Shown: positions 33,768-43,014, numbered from the stretch's first letter. The stretch is 43,523 nucleotides of DNA from Prevotellaceae bacterium (GCA_029219385.1 JAQXTH010000031.1:1-43523), one strand, 5' to 3'. A program made the numbers and translations. The notes: generated by a model not told the origin, from the sequence alone.

Positions 33768-36700
33768 TCAGAGTCCTCTTCCGTGGCAGTTTTTGAATTT
33801 CTTGCCACTGCCGCAAGGACACGGGTCGTTGCGGCCCGGCAGTTTTTCGCGCACATAGGGTTGTTGAGGTTGTTGGGCGCGAGTGTCTTGGTGGGCGGCA
33901 GCCTGTTGGTTGGGGTCTACCATGTCAGTGCGACTCTCTGTATATTGAGGGCGGCGGCGTTGTGGTTCCGGAGCGGCTTCGCGAACCTCCTCGGGTGTGT
34001 TCATCGGTATTTGGCTGTGCATCAGAATGCCCACCACGCGGTCGTAGATTTTGTTGATCATGGCATCAAAGAGGGTTGCACTTTCGAGTTTGAAGATAAC
34101 GAGGGGGTCTTTCTGCTCATAGCTGGCGTTTTGCACGGAGTGTTTCAACTCGTCGAGGTTGCGCAGGTTTTCTTTCCACTCATCGTCGATAATCTGCAAC
34201 AATACGGATTTCTCAAATTGCTTTACGAGAGATTTTGCTTCGGTCTCAACAGCCTCTTTCAGTGGCACGGCAATGTTGTAGACCCTTTTTCCGTCGGTGA
34301 TAGGCACCGCAATGCGCGTGTAGCGTTCGCCTTCGTTTTCGTAGACTTGTTTAATCACGGGCAGGGCAACCTCAACCATGCGGTCGGTGTGGCGTCTGAA
34401 GTTGGCCATTGCTGCTTGGAATGTTTTTTCGTAGAGGTCGTCGCGCTTTATGTCACCGTTGAATTCTCCCTCGGTGAACGGCACCTCCATGGCCATTAAC
34501 TCGAGGAAACGCATTTTGCATTTCTCAAAATCGTTTTTGTCGATGATGTCCAAACAGCGGTCCCAAATCATGTTGCTGATGTCCATGCCGATGCGCTCAC
34601 CCATGAGAGCGTGTCGGCGTTTTTCGTAGATCACTGTGCGTTGCTTGTTCATCACATCGTCGTATTCCAGCAAGTGTTTGCGCACGCCGAAGTTGTTGCC
34701 TTCCACTTTCTTCTGTGCGCGTTCGATAGACTTGTTGATGATTGGCGACTCAATCACCTCGCCTTCCTTCAGTCCGAGGCGATCCATAATCTTAGATATT
34801 CGTTCGGCGGCAAAGAGGCGCATCAATTGGTCTTCGAGCGAAACGAAGAACACCGAAGAGCCCGGGTCGCCCTGACGGCCCGAACGTCCGCGCAACTGGC
34901 GGTCAACGCGTCGGCTCTCGTGGCGCTCGGTGCCGATAATGGCAAGTCCGCCAGCGGCTTTCACTTCGTCTGACAATTTGATGTCGGTTCCGCGGCCCGC
35001 CATGTTGGTGGCGATTGTCACGGTTGAACTTTGTCCGGCCTGTGCCACGATGTCGGCCTCTTTCTGGTGAAGTTTGGCATTGAGCACCTGGCAGGGAATT
35101 TTTCTCAGGTCGAGCATACGTTTCAGAAGTTCGGAGATTTCGACAGAAGTGGTGCCGACCAAAACCGGTCGTCCTGCTTCGCGCATATTCACGATTTCTT
35201 CTATCACGGCATTATATTTCTCACGTTTGGTCTTGTAGACGCGGTCGTTGAGGTCTTTGCGGGCCACGGGTCGGTTGGTGGGAATTTCCACCACGTCGAG
35301 TTTGTAGATGTTCCAAAACTCACCGGCCTCGGTTATGGCGGTTCCCGTCATGCCGGCCAGCTTGTGATACATGCGGAAATAGTTTTGCAGGGTGATGGTG
35401 GCAAAGGTCTGTGTGGCAGCCTCCACTTTTACGTGCTCTTTTGCTTCTACGGCCTGGTGCAGTCCGTCGCTCCAGCGTCGGCCTTCCATGATACGTCCTG
35501 TTTGTTCGTCAACGATTTTCACCTGTCCGTCGATGATCACATATTCTTCGTCAATGTTGAACATGGTGTAGGCCTTGAGCAACTGCAGAATGGTGTGCAC
35601 GCGCTCGCTCTTCACGGCATAGTCGGTCATCAGTTCGTTTTTCTTGTTGAGGCGTTCTTCGTTGCTGAGCGATGTGTCGCCCTCAAGTTGTGACAGTTGG
35701 CCGGCAATGTCGGGCAACACGAAGAGAGTGTTGTTTTTCACGGCGTTGGCCAGCCAGTCGTTGCCCTTGTCAGTGAGTTCAACGCTCTTTTGTTTCTCGT
35801 CGACCACGAAATAGAGTGGTTCGATGGCTTCGGGCATACGGCGGTTGTTGTTTTCCATATAGATGGCCTCGGTCTTGAGCATACCGGTTTTGATGCCCGG
35901 CTCGGAGAGATATTTTATGAGAGCCTTGTTTTTGGGCAGGGCCTTGTGTGAGCGATAGAGCTGGAGGAAACCTTCTTCTTCTTTCTTCTTGTCGCCCGAA
36001 TTGATGAGTTGTTTTGCTTCAGAGAGCAGTTGGGTGGCATATTTGCGCTGCACCTCATAGAGGCTTTGAATGAGCGGTTGGTATTGTTCAAACATCTGGT
36101 CATCGCCCTGGGGCACAGGTCCTGAGATAATGAGCGGTGTGCGCGCATCGTCGATCAACACTGAGTCGACCTCGTCGACAATGGCATAGTTGTGGCGACG
36201 CTGCACGAGGTCTTCGGGCGAAGTTGCCATGTTGTCGCGCAGATAGTCGAAACCAAACTCATTGTTTGTTCCAAAGGTGATATCGGCCTGATAAGCCTTG
36301 CGTCTCTCTTCGGAGTTGGGGCGGTGTTTGTCGATACAGTCAACGCTGAGACCGTTGAACATATAGAGCGGACCCATCCATTCGGAGTCGCGCTTGGCGA
36401 GATAGTCGTTCACTGTGACAACGTGCACTCCGTTGCCTGTAAGGGCGTTGAGAAACACCGGCAGTGTGGCAACGAGAGTTTTTCCTTCGCCGGTGGCCAT
36501 TTCTGCTATCTTGCCTTGGTGAAGCACCACGCCGCCAAATAGTTGCACGTCATAGTGCACCATGTTCCACTTTGTGTCGTTGCCACCGGCAATCCAGTGG
36601 TTGTGGTATATGGCTTTGTCGCCGTCAATGTCAACAAAGTCGTGGGTGGCAGCGAGCTCGCGGTCAAAATCGGTGGCGCTGACAACGATGTCTTCGTTTT

Positions 36701-37067
36701 CGGCAAAACGGCGGGCGGTGCTTTTCACGATTGCCAATGCTTGGGGCAACACTTCGTTGAGTTCCTCCTCCATGCGGTCGAGCACTTCGTTTTCGAGTTT
36801 GTCGATTTTGTTGAAGAGAGCTTCGCGGTCTTCGATGGGCAGAGTCTCGATTTTTTCCTTTATGGCTTTGATTTCATCTTTGATGTCATCGGCACAGTGT
36901 TGCACCTGTTGTTGTATTTCTTTTGTCTTTGCGCGCAGACTGTCGTTGTCGAGTTTGTCGATGTCGATGAATGCAGCCTTAATGAGTTCCACATAGGGCT
37001 GTATCTCTTTCATGTCGCGCGTGGATTTGTTTCCAAAAATTTTTGATAGAATGTTTATAAAGTTCAT
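33768..37067 (-). CDS. secA: Preprotein translocase ATPase SecA
   Basis: The motor that pushes unfolded secretory proteins through SecYEG. The 1099-residue protein contains all parts: Walker A MATGEGKT (residues 190-197), [19 protein letters not shown] (Walker B region), the preprotein cross-linking domain, the second helicase domain ([33 protein letters not shown]), the scaffold and wing domains, and a C-terminal SEC-C zinc motif [13 protein letters not shown] in the last 20 residues. It is longer than the 901 residues of E. coli because of insertions in the first nucleotide-binding domain and before the SEC-C motif, as usual in Bacteroidetes. It lies 36 bases after the phosphatase-like gene and may be read with it. 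Confidence 0.97.
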   Translation of the reverse strand: MNFINILSKIFGNKSTRDMKEIQPYVELIKAAFIDIDKLDNDSLRAKTKEIQQQVQHCADDIKDEIKAIKEKIETLPIEDREALFNKIDKLENEVLDRMEEELNEVLPQALAIVKSTARRFAENEDIVVSATDFDRELAATHDFVDIDGDKAIYHNHWIAGGNDTKWNMVHYDVQLFGGVVLHQGKIAEMATGEGKTLVATLPVFLNALTGNGVHVVTVNDYLAKRDSEWMGPLYMFNGLSVDCIDKHRPNSEERRKAYQADITFGTNNEFGFDYLRDNMATSPEDLVQRRHNYAIVDEVDSVLIDDARTPLIISGPVPQGDDQMFEQYQPLIQSLYEVQRKYATQLLSEAKQLINSGDKKKEEEGFLQLYRSHKALPKNKALIKYLSEPGIKTGMLKTEAIYMENNNRRMPEAIEPLYFVVDEKQKSVELTDKGNDWLANAVKNNTLFVLPDIAGQLSQLEGDTSLSNEERLNKKNELMTDYAVKSERVHTILQLLKAYTMFNIDEEYVIIDGQVKIVDEQTGRIMEGRRWSDGLHQAVEAKEHVKVEAATQTFATITLQNYFRMYHKLAGMTGTAITEAGEFWNIYKLDVVEIPTNRPVARKDLNDRVYKTKREKYNAVIEEIVNMREAGRPVLVGTTSVEISELLKRMLDLRKIPCQVLNAKLHQKEADIVAQAGQSSTVTIATNMAGRGTDIKLSDEVKAAGGLAIIGTERHESRRVDRQLRGRSGRQGDPGSSVFFVSLEDQLMRLFAAERISKIMDRLGLKEGEVIESPIINKSIERAQKKVEGNNFGVRKHLLEYDDVMNKQRTVIYEKRRHALMGERIGMDISNMIWDRCLDIIDKNDFEKCKMRFLELMAMEVPFTEGEFNGDIKRDDLYEKTFQAAMANFRRHTDRMVEVALPVIKQVYENEGERYTRIAVPITDGKRVYNIAVPLKEAVETEAKSLVKQFEKSVLLQIIDDEWKENLRNLDELKHSVQNASYEQKDPLVIFKLESATLFDAMINKIYDRVVGILMHSQIPMNTPEEVREAAPEPQRRRPQYTESRTDMVDPNQQAAAHQDTRAQQPQQPYVREKLPGRNDPCPCGSGKKFKNCHGRGL

Positions 37068-37103
37068 CGTGATATGTGTGGTTTCTTGTTAATGTTAAGA
37101 GGG

Positions 37104-38723
37104 TTAGTAAATGTTTTGTGAGGCGGTGTGGCAGGCGTTTGGGGCGCGAATGCGCATTATGGTTGCGAGCGTTGCCGCTATGCAGTCGGTCGTGACGGGT
37201 GTTTCGACCGTCTCTTTTTTCACGTTGAGCCCATAGAAGAAAATGGGGAAATTGAGATATGACTCTCTGACGAGGCGGTTTTGGCTGTGTGTCTCGTTCA
37301 CGAGTCTCCAACCCGGGGCCACCTTCACGAGAATGTCGCCCGACAGTCGTGGGTTGTAGCTGTTGCGTATCTTGTTGATGCCCGGTGTCCATGCTCCGAG
37401 CAGCAGTCTTTGCGAGGAATAGGCGTCTTTCACGCCCTGCGACTGGAGCAGCAGTTCCTGACAGCGGTCGAGCACTTCGTTATAGTTGAGTTGTTTGTCG
37501 GTTATCAGTTTGTGGTTGAGGTAGATTTGATTGTCGTAGGTTGCCTCAACGTAGTTTCCCTGGCCGTAGATGGCCATGAGCATCATGTTGATGAGGTTTG
37601 CCGTGCGGTTGATATAGAAATTGCCCGAGGGTATGCGATATTTCGACAGATCATCGTTTTCTTCGTCGGCCACTCCGGTCGAGGTGACAACAAAGAGCGT
37701 GTTGCCGGCTCCGATTTTTTCGTCGGTTTCTTTTATAAGGTCGGCAATCACTTTGTCTAAACGCACATAGGCATCTTGTGTCTCCATGGCACACTCGGTG
37801 AGCGGCTTGTTGTCATATCCGCCGGCATAGAGGGTGATGGCTATATAGTCGGGGGTGTCGTCGAGACCGATGGTTGTGTATTTGATACACTGGCGGGCGA
37901 GCGAACATACATATTCGTTCACCATTGCGCTGGTGATAAATGCGCTGTAGGCGTGGTCGCCTTTGAATTTGTGGGAGAAAGGTTCTTTCAGTCCACCCGA
38001 CAAAAAGTAGCAGAAGTTGCCACTCAATTCGGAGCAGGGTGTCCATGTTGTGGAGGGCAGAATGGTGGGCAGAGCATTTCGGTTGGCCATCTCCACCCAA
38101 GCCGGCAGCGAGGTGGAATAGTAGTTTGAACCGGCCCACAACCCATTTTGCCGATCAATCCAAAACGCTCCGTCGGCAGCGTGACCGGCACTCAGTATTG
38201 CAGCATCGCTGAATGGGGCAAAGGCATAGACGAGAGCCTTCCCCTCGGTGGCAACCTTGAGCTCGTCTCCAATGGTTGAAACCACAAGATTTTTGGGCGA
38301 CAGTTTCTCAGTGGTGCCCAGTCCGCTCACGGTGTCGTCGGCCACGCAATAGAGCGGACGCAGAGTGTTGCGGTCAAACCATTGCAGGTCTATTATTCCA
38401 TGATCGTAGGGCACGGCCCCCGTGGCCAGCGTTGCTATTGAAGAGGCACGGTTGAGGTTGTCGTTGGGATATTGTGAGCAGGTATAGACGCGACCATCTT
38501 CAAACAACCGCTTAAAACCGCTCTCTCCATACAGAGGCATGAATGCGTCGAGCAAATCGCTTCGCAGTCCGTCTATGGCTATGTTGACCACCATGCGCGG
38601 AATTTGTCTCTCGGCTTGTGCCTCAATGCCTGCCAGCAGAGTGACAGCCAAGAAAGGAGTGTATTTAAACAGTGCCTGTAGTTTTTCCAAGGTGGGGCGG
38701 TGTTTGTCGGGTTTTTGTTGCAT
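37104..38723 (-). CDS. Alkaline-phosphatase-fold protein with degenerate metal site
   Basis: A 539-residue protein with a long basic N-region and signal-like segment ending AQA (about residue 37), so periplasmic or membrane-tethered. The fold is that of type I phosphodiesterases and PafA-type alkaline phosphatases: VVNIAIDGLRSDLL (metal Asp51), ASSIATLATGAVPYDHGI (nucleophile position Ser95), METQDAYVRLDKVIADL, and FPIFFYGL. Several metal ligands are missing: the usual DxxxH reads GGYDN (about 301-305), and the usual ADHG reads TSTG (Ser348-Thr349). It may therefore be inactive or use a different chemistry. The frame is open to 38780, but the ATG at 38723 lies 2 bases past the lnb stop, which indicates coupling. 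Confidence 0.85.
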   Translation of the reverse strand: MQQKPDKHRPTLEKLQALFKYTPFLAVTLLAGIEAQAERQIPRMVVNIAIDGLRSDLLDAFMPLYGESGFKRLFEDGRVYTCSQYPNDNLNRASSIATLATGAVPYDHGIIDLQWFDRNTLRPLYCVADDTVSGLGTTEKLSPKNLVVSTIGDELKVATEGKALVYAFAPFSDAAILSAGHAADGAFWIDRQNGLWAGSNYYSTSLPAWVEMANRNALPTILPSTTWTPCSELSGNFCYFLSGGLKEPFSHKFKGDHAYSAFITSAMVNEYVCSLARQCIKYTTIGLDDTPDYIAITLYAGGYDNKPLTECAMETQDAYVRLDKVIADLIKETDEKIGAGNTLFVVTSTGVADEENDDLSKYRIPSGNFYINRTANLINMMLMAIYGQGNYVEATYDNQIYLNHKLITDKQLNYNEVLDRCQELLLQSQGVKDAYSSQRLLLGAWTPGINKIRNSYNPRLSGDILVKVAPGWRLVNETHSQNRLVRESYLNFPIFFYGLNVKKETVETPVTTDCIAATLATIMRIRAPNACHTASQNIY

Positions 38724-38725
38724 GA

Positions 38726-40141
38726 TTATTTTCTTTTTGTGTGGAAAAGGGGTTTGAGGGCTTTTCTGTTTTTGTGCCACACAAGCAGGTTTGTAGTGTG
38801 GCGTACAAGCAGAAGAAGTGCCAAAAGTATTATTGCAGTGCCAAATTTCTGGGGCATCAGTGGCGAGAATACCACAAAGAGTCCCTCAATCGGCAATGCT
38901 ATGATGTGGTAACTTATATAGTTGTGTTTTAGTGCGCCTTTAATCTGCCACCAAATGCCGATCAACGGCAGTGGGTTTAATATCCACACAAGCCAATTGG
39001 AGCCGACCGTGGGGTGGGTGGAGAAGAAAAACATAAATGCAACCAATGCTCCCGCAAGTCCTTGCACGAGGAGCAGTGTTGTGTCGGCCATCCAGAATAT
39101 TTTGCCTTTGCGATATTCTATGGCTCCGCCTATTGTGGCGATAATCAACAATATTGTTGCCACTCCTAATGGGGAGAGTGGAAAGGTGGGTGTCGCGGTG
39201 CGTGGCTTTGCTTCTACAATACGTTGAGAGGATATTGTGAGAGCCGGAAAAAGACTGTTTTGCTCAAAAATAGTGGCAATGCCGAAGTCTTGAGCCATGA
39301 TGAGCGGCACAAATTGTAATTCGCGCCCCGAGGCAGGCAAATCGGCTTGGCTGCCGAGCAGCAGGTCTTGTCCGAATATTGCCCATTTGTCGGAGGCGCA
39401 ATAGAAGTGGACGGCATCTCTGAAACTCCGCTCGGTGGGTCGTTGGGGGTATTGTATTTGTGCGTTTAGGTTTTTCTCTATGATGTCTCTCACTCGTGTG
39501 GCGCAGTTGTCGTAGAAGAAATTATAGCGATAGGTGGCGTTTTCGGGTTTTGCGTTGTCGAGGAGGGCTGCAAAAAGTCGGCGTGCTTCTTCTTGTGAAA
39601 GATTCAAAACCTGTTCGTCAACAAATCTGCCACTCCGTTCATACGAGGCAAGAAAATGTTTTGTGGGCTGGCATTGGCACAAATAGTCTGTCTCGCCCAA
39701 TGCAAAGCGCAGAGCAAAATTGTCGCTGTCGAAGTCAAAAACTCCATAGTTGAAAACCAAATCAAATTCGGCACTGTCGGTGTGCATCACTCTAATGGCT
39801 GAGTGGCCGTAGTATTCATAGATTTCGCTGCCGGGTCCGCAAGTCAGCAGACTCACTCTCAATCGGGGTGTCCCATCGGCTGATGTGGCCGAGTTGTCGC
39901 GTGGTTTTGAAAACTCGGCTTGCATTTGCTTGTTGGCGATTTCGTCGAGATGTTTTTTCAGTCTCTTTTGGTTGTCGTTGAGGCTGTTGTGGGTTTGGCG
40001 CACAATGTCGAGTTGTTTTTGTGGAAAGTTGTTTTCGTCGGTTGTTTGTGCTGCTATCGAGAAAATGGTGAGCAGGGCTGCAACCGTTGTTGCGAGCCTT
40101 TTTTTGAGATATATTATAAAATGTTCGTGCGCGTGTACCAT
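38726..40141 (-). CDS. lnb: Lipoprotein N-acyltransferase Lnb (DUF4105 family)
   Basis: Adds the third acyl chain to the N-terminal cysteine of lipoproteins, the role that Lnt plays in Proteobacteria. The 471-residue protein has a signal segment (about 1-31), a periplasmic DUF4105/Lnb domain and a C-terminal region of five membrane segments (about 300-460). In the periplasmic domain a conserved His113 (YEYYGHSAIRV) and Cys213 (FFYDNCATRV) are the likely catalytic pair. The FDFDSDNFALRFALGE and LCQCQP motifs are typical. The frame is open to 40303, but the promoter at 40162-40193 lies in that stretch; the ATG at 40141 fits. The assignment rests on domain recognition; the enzyme role is known from Bacteroides homologues. 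Confidence 0.82.
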   Translation of the reverse strand: MVHAHEHFIIYLKKRLATTVAALLTIFSIAAQTTDENNFPQKQLDIVRQTHNSLNDNQKRLKKHLDEIANKQMQAEFSKPRDNSATSADGTPRLRVSLLTCGPGSEIYEYYGHSAIRVMHTDSAEFDLVFNYGVFDFDSDNFALRFALGETDYLCQCQPTKHFLASYERSGRFVDEQVLNLSQEEARRLFAALLDNAKPENATYRYNFFYDNCATRVRDIIEKNLNAQIQYPQRPTERSFRDAVHFYCASDKWAIFGQDLLLGSQADLPASGRELQFVPLIMAQDFGIATIFEQNSLFPALTISSQRIVEAKPRTATPTFPLSPLGVATILLIIATIGGAIEYRKGKIFWMADTTLLLVQGLAGALVAFMFFFSTHPTVGSNWLVWILNPLPLIGIWWQIKGALKHNYISYHIIALPIEGLFVVFSPLMPQKFGTAIILLALLLLVRHTTNLLVWHKNRKALKPLFHTKRK

Positions 40142-40161
40142 ATATATAATATTGCGAGGTG

Positions 40162-40193
40162 CAAAAGTAGCAAAAAATATTGATATTCCCAAG
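40162..40193 (-). promoter_or_regulatory. Promoter of lnb
   Basis: Minus-strand CTTG (40190-40193), a 20-base spacer and TACTTTTG (40162-40169) fit the Bacteroidetes pattern with one mismatch in the -33 box. Transcription would begin near 40155, just before the start at 40141. Confidence 0.5.
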
Positions 40194-40312
40194 CTTGTGG
40201 GGTGAGAAAGCAGGGAGGAGTTTGTCGTAGTTTTTTTGTGGTTGGCAGCAGCGATGGTCGCGTGTTTTTGAGCGAGCGCGTCTTTTCTGAATTTTGAGCG
40301 CACTTCTCGATT

Positions 40313-40352
40313 TATCTCCGCCCGGAAATACTAAGATTTCCGGGCGGAGATA
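40313..40352. repeat. Perfect 17-bp inverted repeat
   Basis: The arm at 40313-40329 is the exact reverse complement of 40336-40352, with loop ACTAAG. The right arm is also part of the first unit of the tandem repeat that follows. Confidence 0.9.
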
Positions 40353-40396
40353 CTAGTATTTTCGGGCGGAGATACTAAGATTTTCGGCCGGAAATA
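40331..40396 (+). repeat. Three tandem 22-bp repeats upstream of lnb
   Basis: Three direct 22-base units at 40331-40352, 40353-40374 and 40375-40396 share the pattern CTAaGATTTtCGGGCGGAgATA with two to four differences each. They lie in the 448-base gap 40142-40589 between lnb and the small dockerin gene. A reverse-complement copy sits just before them (40313-40330). Apart from the lnb promoter and the dockerin terminator, I see nothing else in this gap. Confidence 0.9.
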
Positions 40397-40514
40397 AATG
40401 GTTAGGTCGCGTTGCGTGATTATTAGGTCGGCTCGCGGTGGTGAAAAGCGGCTTTGCTTGAAAAGGGGCTCGGTTTGAAAAACAGTGCCCTCGGTGTGTT
40501 TTTGTGGAATTTGC

Positions 40515-40551
40515 AAAAAAAGAGTCGATTGCCCACTTGGGCAATCGACTC
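40515..40551 (-). terminator. Intrinsic terminator of the small dockerin gene
   Basis: GAGTCGATTGCCCA (40522-40535) pairs perfectly with TGGGCAATCGACTC (40538-40551), 14 pairs around CT, followed on the minus strand by seven T. It lies 38 bases past the stop at 40590. Confidence 0.92.
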
Positions 40552-40589
40552 GTGAAGATATGGAAAAATAGATAAGATATGGATGTCTT

Positions 40590-41168
40590 TTATTCCATTC
40601 CCGAAATGATGTTGTAGACAGCCACAACGTCTGAAGAGTTGATTTCACTGTCACCGTTTACATCGGCACCCTCTGTGGGACCTTCGCCCGCAATAGCGTT
40701 GTAGATTGCAACAATGTCTGAAGAATTGACAACACCGTCAAGGTTTACGTCACCTTCTATTACTACTAAATCTTCTTCAAATGTTGCCGAAACCGACATG
40801 TTCTTTGAAATGGCTGTGATGGTGTAGATGCCGTCGTCAGAAACGTTTGCCAATACGTCTGTGCCGTCAACAAAGAGAGTTTTGAGCACATAGCCTTCGT
40901 CGGCTGTGATTACGAGTTGCACGTCTTCACCCGTGTTGATGGTTGCGCTTGCCACAGAGTTTTTGGAGATTGCTCCGGTGCCCATAATTTCAATTTGGCC
41001 ACCCTCGCCGGTGCTGACCTGCACGGTGAAACGTTTGTTACCCTTGAGGTCGTTGTCGTTAATGCTTGTTGTGGCGGGCTCTTGCGCTGCCGAGTTGTTG
41101 TTTGCTGCAAAAGATTGTGTTGCAGTTGCTGCCACGAAAAGGCAGAGAGAGAGTAAAATCTTTTTCAT
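40590..41168 (-). CDS. Small secreted dockerin protein with InlB-type repeat
   Basis: A 192-residue exported protein with a signal peptide ending SFA (about residue 21). Residues about 47-130 look like one divergent InlB B-repeat or bacterial-repeat domain (GEGGQIEIMGTGAISKN, then GYVLKTLFVDGTDVLANVSD, then ITAISKNMSVSATFEE). The C-terminal 55 residues are a type I dockerin with calcium loops at Asp140 (DVNLDGVVNSSDI) and Asp169 (DVNGDSEINSSDV). No enzyme domain is present. It shares the dockerin type with the 1164-residue protein at 13241, though the two genes are about 24 kb apart. It is a single gene with promoter and terminator; a binding or adhesive role is likely. Confidence 0.88.
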   Translation of the reverse strand: MKKILLSLCLFVAATATQSFAANNNSAAQEPATTSINDNDLKGNKRFTVQVSTGEGGQIEIMGTGAISKNSVASATINTGEDVQLVITADEGYVLKTLFVDGTDVLANVSDDGIYTITAISKNMSVSATFEEDLVVIEGDVNLDGVVNSSDIVAIYNAIAGEGPTEGADVNGDSEINSSDVVAVYNIISGME

Positions 41169-41211
41169 GTTAAAATATTTTTATGTTTTGTTGTTCTTAA
41201 CTTAGTTTTTG

Positions 41212-41239
41212 CAAATGTATGAAATATTTTTAATACAAC
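41212..41239 (-). promoter_or_regulatory. Promoter of the small dockerin gene
   Basis: Minus-strand GTTG (41236-41239), a 16-base spacer and TACATTTG (41212-41219). The -7 box is a full match; the spacer is a little short. Confidence 0.5.
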
Positions 41240-41391
41240 AAGAAATATAGGTGATATTTTGCAGGTTCACGCAGAAAAATCTTTTTATGAATGAATAAAA
41301 GCGTAATATTAGTTGCTTGTGGCTTTTTTAGAGTAAAGTTTTGAAAACACTGACAAAAGGTTGGGAAAATGCTTATTTTGGGGTGTTTCGC

Positions 41392-41421
41392 TTGGTGGTA
41401 AGTGAAAAAGTGCTATATTTG
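41392..41421 (+). promoter_or_regulatory. Promoter of the beta-eliminating lyase gene
   Basis: TTGG (41392-41395), an 18-base spacer and TATATTTG (41414-41421). Transcription would begin near 41428, about 10 bases before the folded leader element. The rest of the 397-base divergent gap 41169-41565 (41240-41391) is AT-rich without recognisable features. Confidence 0.6.
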
Positions 41422-41437
41422 CAAACATCAAAAAAAT

Positions 41438-41529
41438 AGGGTCGGGATAGAAGACTTTGTTGTAGCCACCCGATGTCATAGTCGCGAAATGACGCGAGGG
41501 GTTGCATGTCGGCTTATCTGAACGACCCT
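41438..41529 (+). ncRNA. Structured 5' leader of the beta-eliminating lyase mRNA
   Basis: A 92-base segment closes on itself: AGGGTCG (41438-41444) with CGACCCT (41523-41529). Inside it, GATA (41446-41449) pairs with TATC (41515-41518), TGTAGCC (41461-41467) with GGTTGCA (41500-41506), and TCGCG (41482-41486) with CGCGA (41493-41497) around AAATGA. The closing stem is followed by a T-rich stretch. A 17-codon frame (41506-41559, MSAYLNDPLILLFIFNF) starts within the element and stops 6 bases before the enzyme's start. It may be a riboswitch, attenuator or leader peptide; I match it to no known class. Confidence 0.45.
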
Positions 41530-41565
41530 TTAATTTTGTTATTTATTTTTAATTTTTAATCTGTT

Positions 41566-43014
41566 ATGGCAGTAAAATTTTATCAAAAAGAAAACCAGGT
41601 GCCTCTCGAAATGCACAAGGTACGCATGGTTCAAAAACTCACTTTGCTTCCTGTCGAAGAGCGTCTTCGCGCAATTCAGGAAGCCGGAAACAACACTTTC
41701 CTTCTTCAAAACCGTGACATCTATATGGATATGATTACCGACTCGGGTGTCAACGGTATGTCAGACAAACAAGTTGCCTCCATGCTCGTGGCCGACGACT
41801 CTTATGCCGGCTCGGAGACGTGGAACCGCGCCAAGGCTGCTCTCAAAGAGGTGTTTGGCGTTGACAATGCTCTGCCCGTACACCAGGGACGCGCCGCCGA
41901 AAACATCTTGGCAGAGGCTTTGGTGAAGCCGGGACAAAAGGCACTCATGAATTTTCATTTCACCACCACCAAGGCACACATCACACGTTGTGGAGGTGAG
42001 GTGATAGAGTTGGTCGATCCAAAAGGTCTCAAACCTCAGAGCGACGACCTCTTCAAGGGTGATTTCAATCTCGACTCCTTGCGCAACTGCATTAAGGAGA
42101 CTACACCCGAAAATATTGCGTTTATTCGCGTGGAGGCCGGCACTAACCTTATTGGCGGTCAGCCGGTTTCGCTCAAAAATATGCTCGACGTGGCAGGCAT
42201 AGCCAAAGAAAACGGAGTAATCAGCGTGCTCGACGCTTCGTTGCTTCAAGACAATGTTTATTTCATGAAGACACGCGAGGAGCAATGCAAAGACATGACC
42301 ACCAAGGAGATTTATCACACTCTTGCCGACAATTTTGATATAATCTATTTCTCGGCACGCAAGTTGGGTTTCAGCCGTGGTGGTTTTATTATTTCCAAAG
42401 ATGCAAAATGGACAAACCAACTCATGGAGTTCATTCCGCTCTATGAGGGTTTTCTTACCTATGGAGGTATGGAGGTGCGCTCCATTGAGGCCGCTGCCCA
42501 GGGTTTGCTCGAATCGCTCGACATGGAGTATATCAATCAAGGCCCCGAGTTTATAGCATATCTGGCAAAGGAACTCGACGACTACGGAGTGCCTGTAATT
42601 TTGCCGGCCGGTGGATTGGGCTGCCACCTCAACTGTTCTGAGTTTGTGCCCGATATGCCCCACAACCAATATCCGGCTGCTGCCGTGGGTGCCGCTGTTT
42701 ATATTGCAGGTGGAATCAGAGGTATGGAGCGCGGTACGGTTTCGGAGCAGCGCGAGGAAGACGGCACCGAGCGTTATGCCGAACTCGAATTGCAGCGTCT
42801 CGCAGTGCCTCGCCGTGTGTTCACCCTTAGCCAGATTAAGTATTGCGCCGATCGCGTGAAGTGGGTTTGGGACAATCGCAAACTCATCGGTGGTCTTGAG
42901 TGGACAATGGAGCCCAAGGTGTTGCGCTTCTTCTTTGGTCGCATGAAGGAAATCGGCCATTGGCAGGAAGACCTTGCTGCAAAATTCCGCGAAGACTTTG
43001 GCGACAGTCTGTAA
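41566..43014 (+). CDS. Tryptophanase/tyrosine phenol-lyase family beta-eliminating lyase
   Basis: A 482-residue PLP enzyme of fold type I. By family it would split an aromatic amino acid into pyruvate, ammonia and the ring (indole or phenol). Visible landmarks: MITDSGVNGMSDKQ and DDSYAGSETW (catalytic Tyr loop), PVHQGRAAEN (Arg that binds the PLP phosphate loop), HFTTTKAH, VLDASLL (PLP ring Asp), Lys266 in FSARKLGFSRGG (Schiff base), and LAVPRRVF (carboxylate Arg). Sequence is nearer tyrosine phenol-lyase than TnaA, but two arginines of those enzymes are replaced: DATR/DSAR becomes DASL, and GGHAVFLDAR becomes GGLGCHLNCS. The substrate may therefore differ. It is a single gene behind a folded leader and followed by a strong terminator. 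Confidence 0.88.
   Translation: MAVKFYQKENQVPLEMHKVRMVQKLTLLPVEERLRAIQEAGNNTFLLQNRDIYMDMITDSGVNGMSDKQVASMLVADDSYAGSETWNRAKAALKEVFGVDNALPVHQGRAAENILAEALVKPGQKALMNFHFTTTKAHITRCGGEVIELVDPKGLKPQSDDLFKGDFNLDSLRNCIKETTPENIAFIRVEAGTNLIGGQPVSLKNMLDVAGIAKENGVISVLDASLLQDNVYFMKTREEQCKDMTTKEIYHTLADNFDIIYFSARKLGFSRGGFIISKDAKWTNQLMEFIPLYEGFLTYGGMEVRSIEAAAQGLLESLDMEYINQGPEFIAYLAKELDDYGVPVILPAGGLGCHLNCSEFVPDMPHNQYPAAAVGAAVYIAGGIRGMERGTVSEQREEDGTERYAELELQRLAVPRRVFTLSQIKYCADRVKWVWDNRKLIGGLEWTMEPKVLRFFFGRMKEIGHWQEDLAAKFREDFGDSL

Noticed and set aside
37104-38780. Calling the gene after lnb an active alkaline phosphatase.
   Set aside because: The DxxxH and ADHG metal motifs are replaced, so activity cannot be assumed.
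41438-41460. The GGGTCG start of the leader recalls the ZTP riboswitch.
   Set aside because: The downstream conserved CCGCC-type core of that class is missing and the gene context does not fit.
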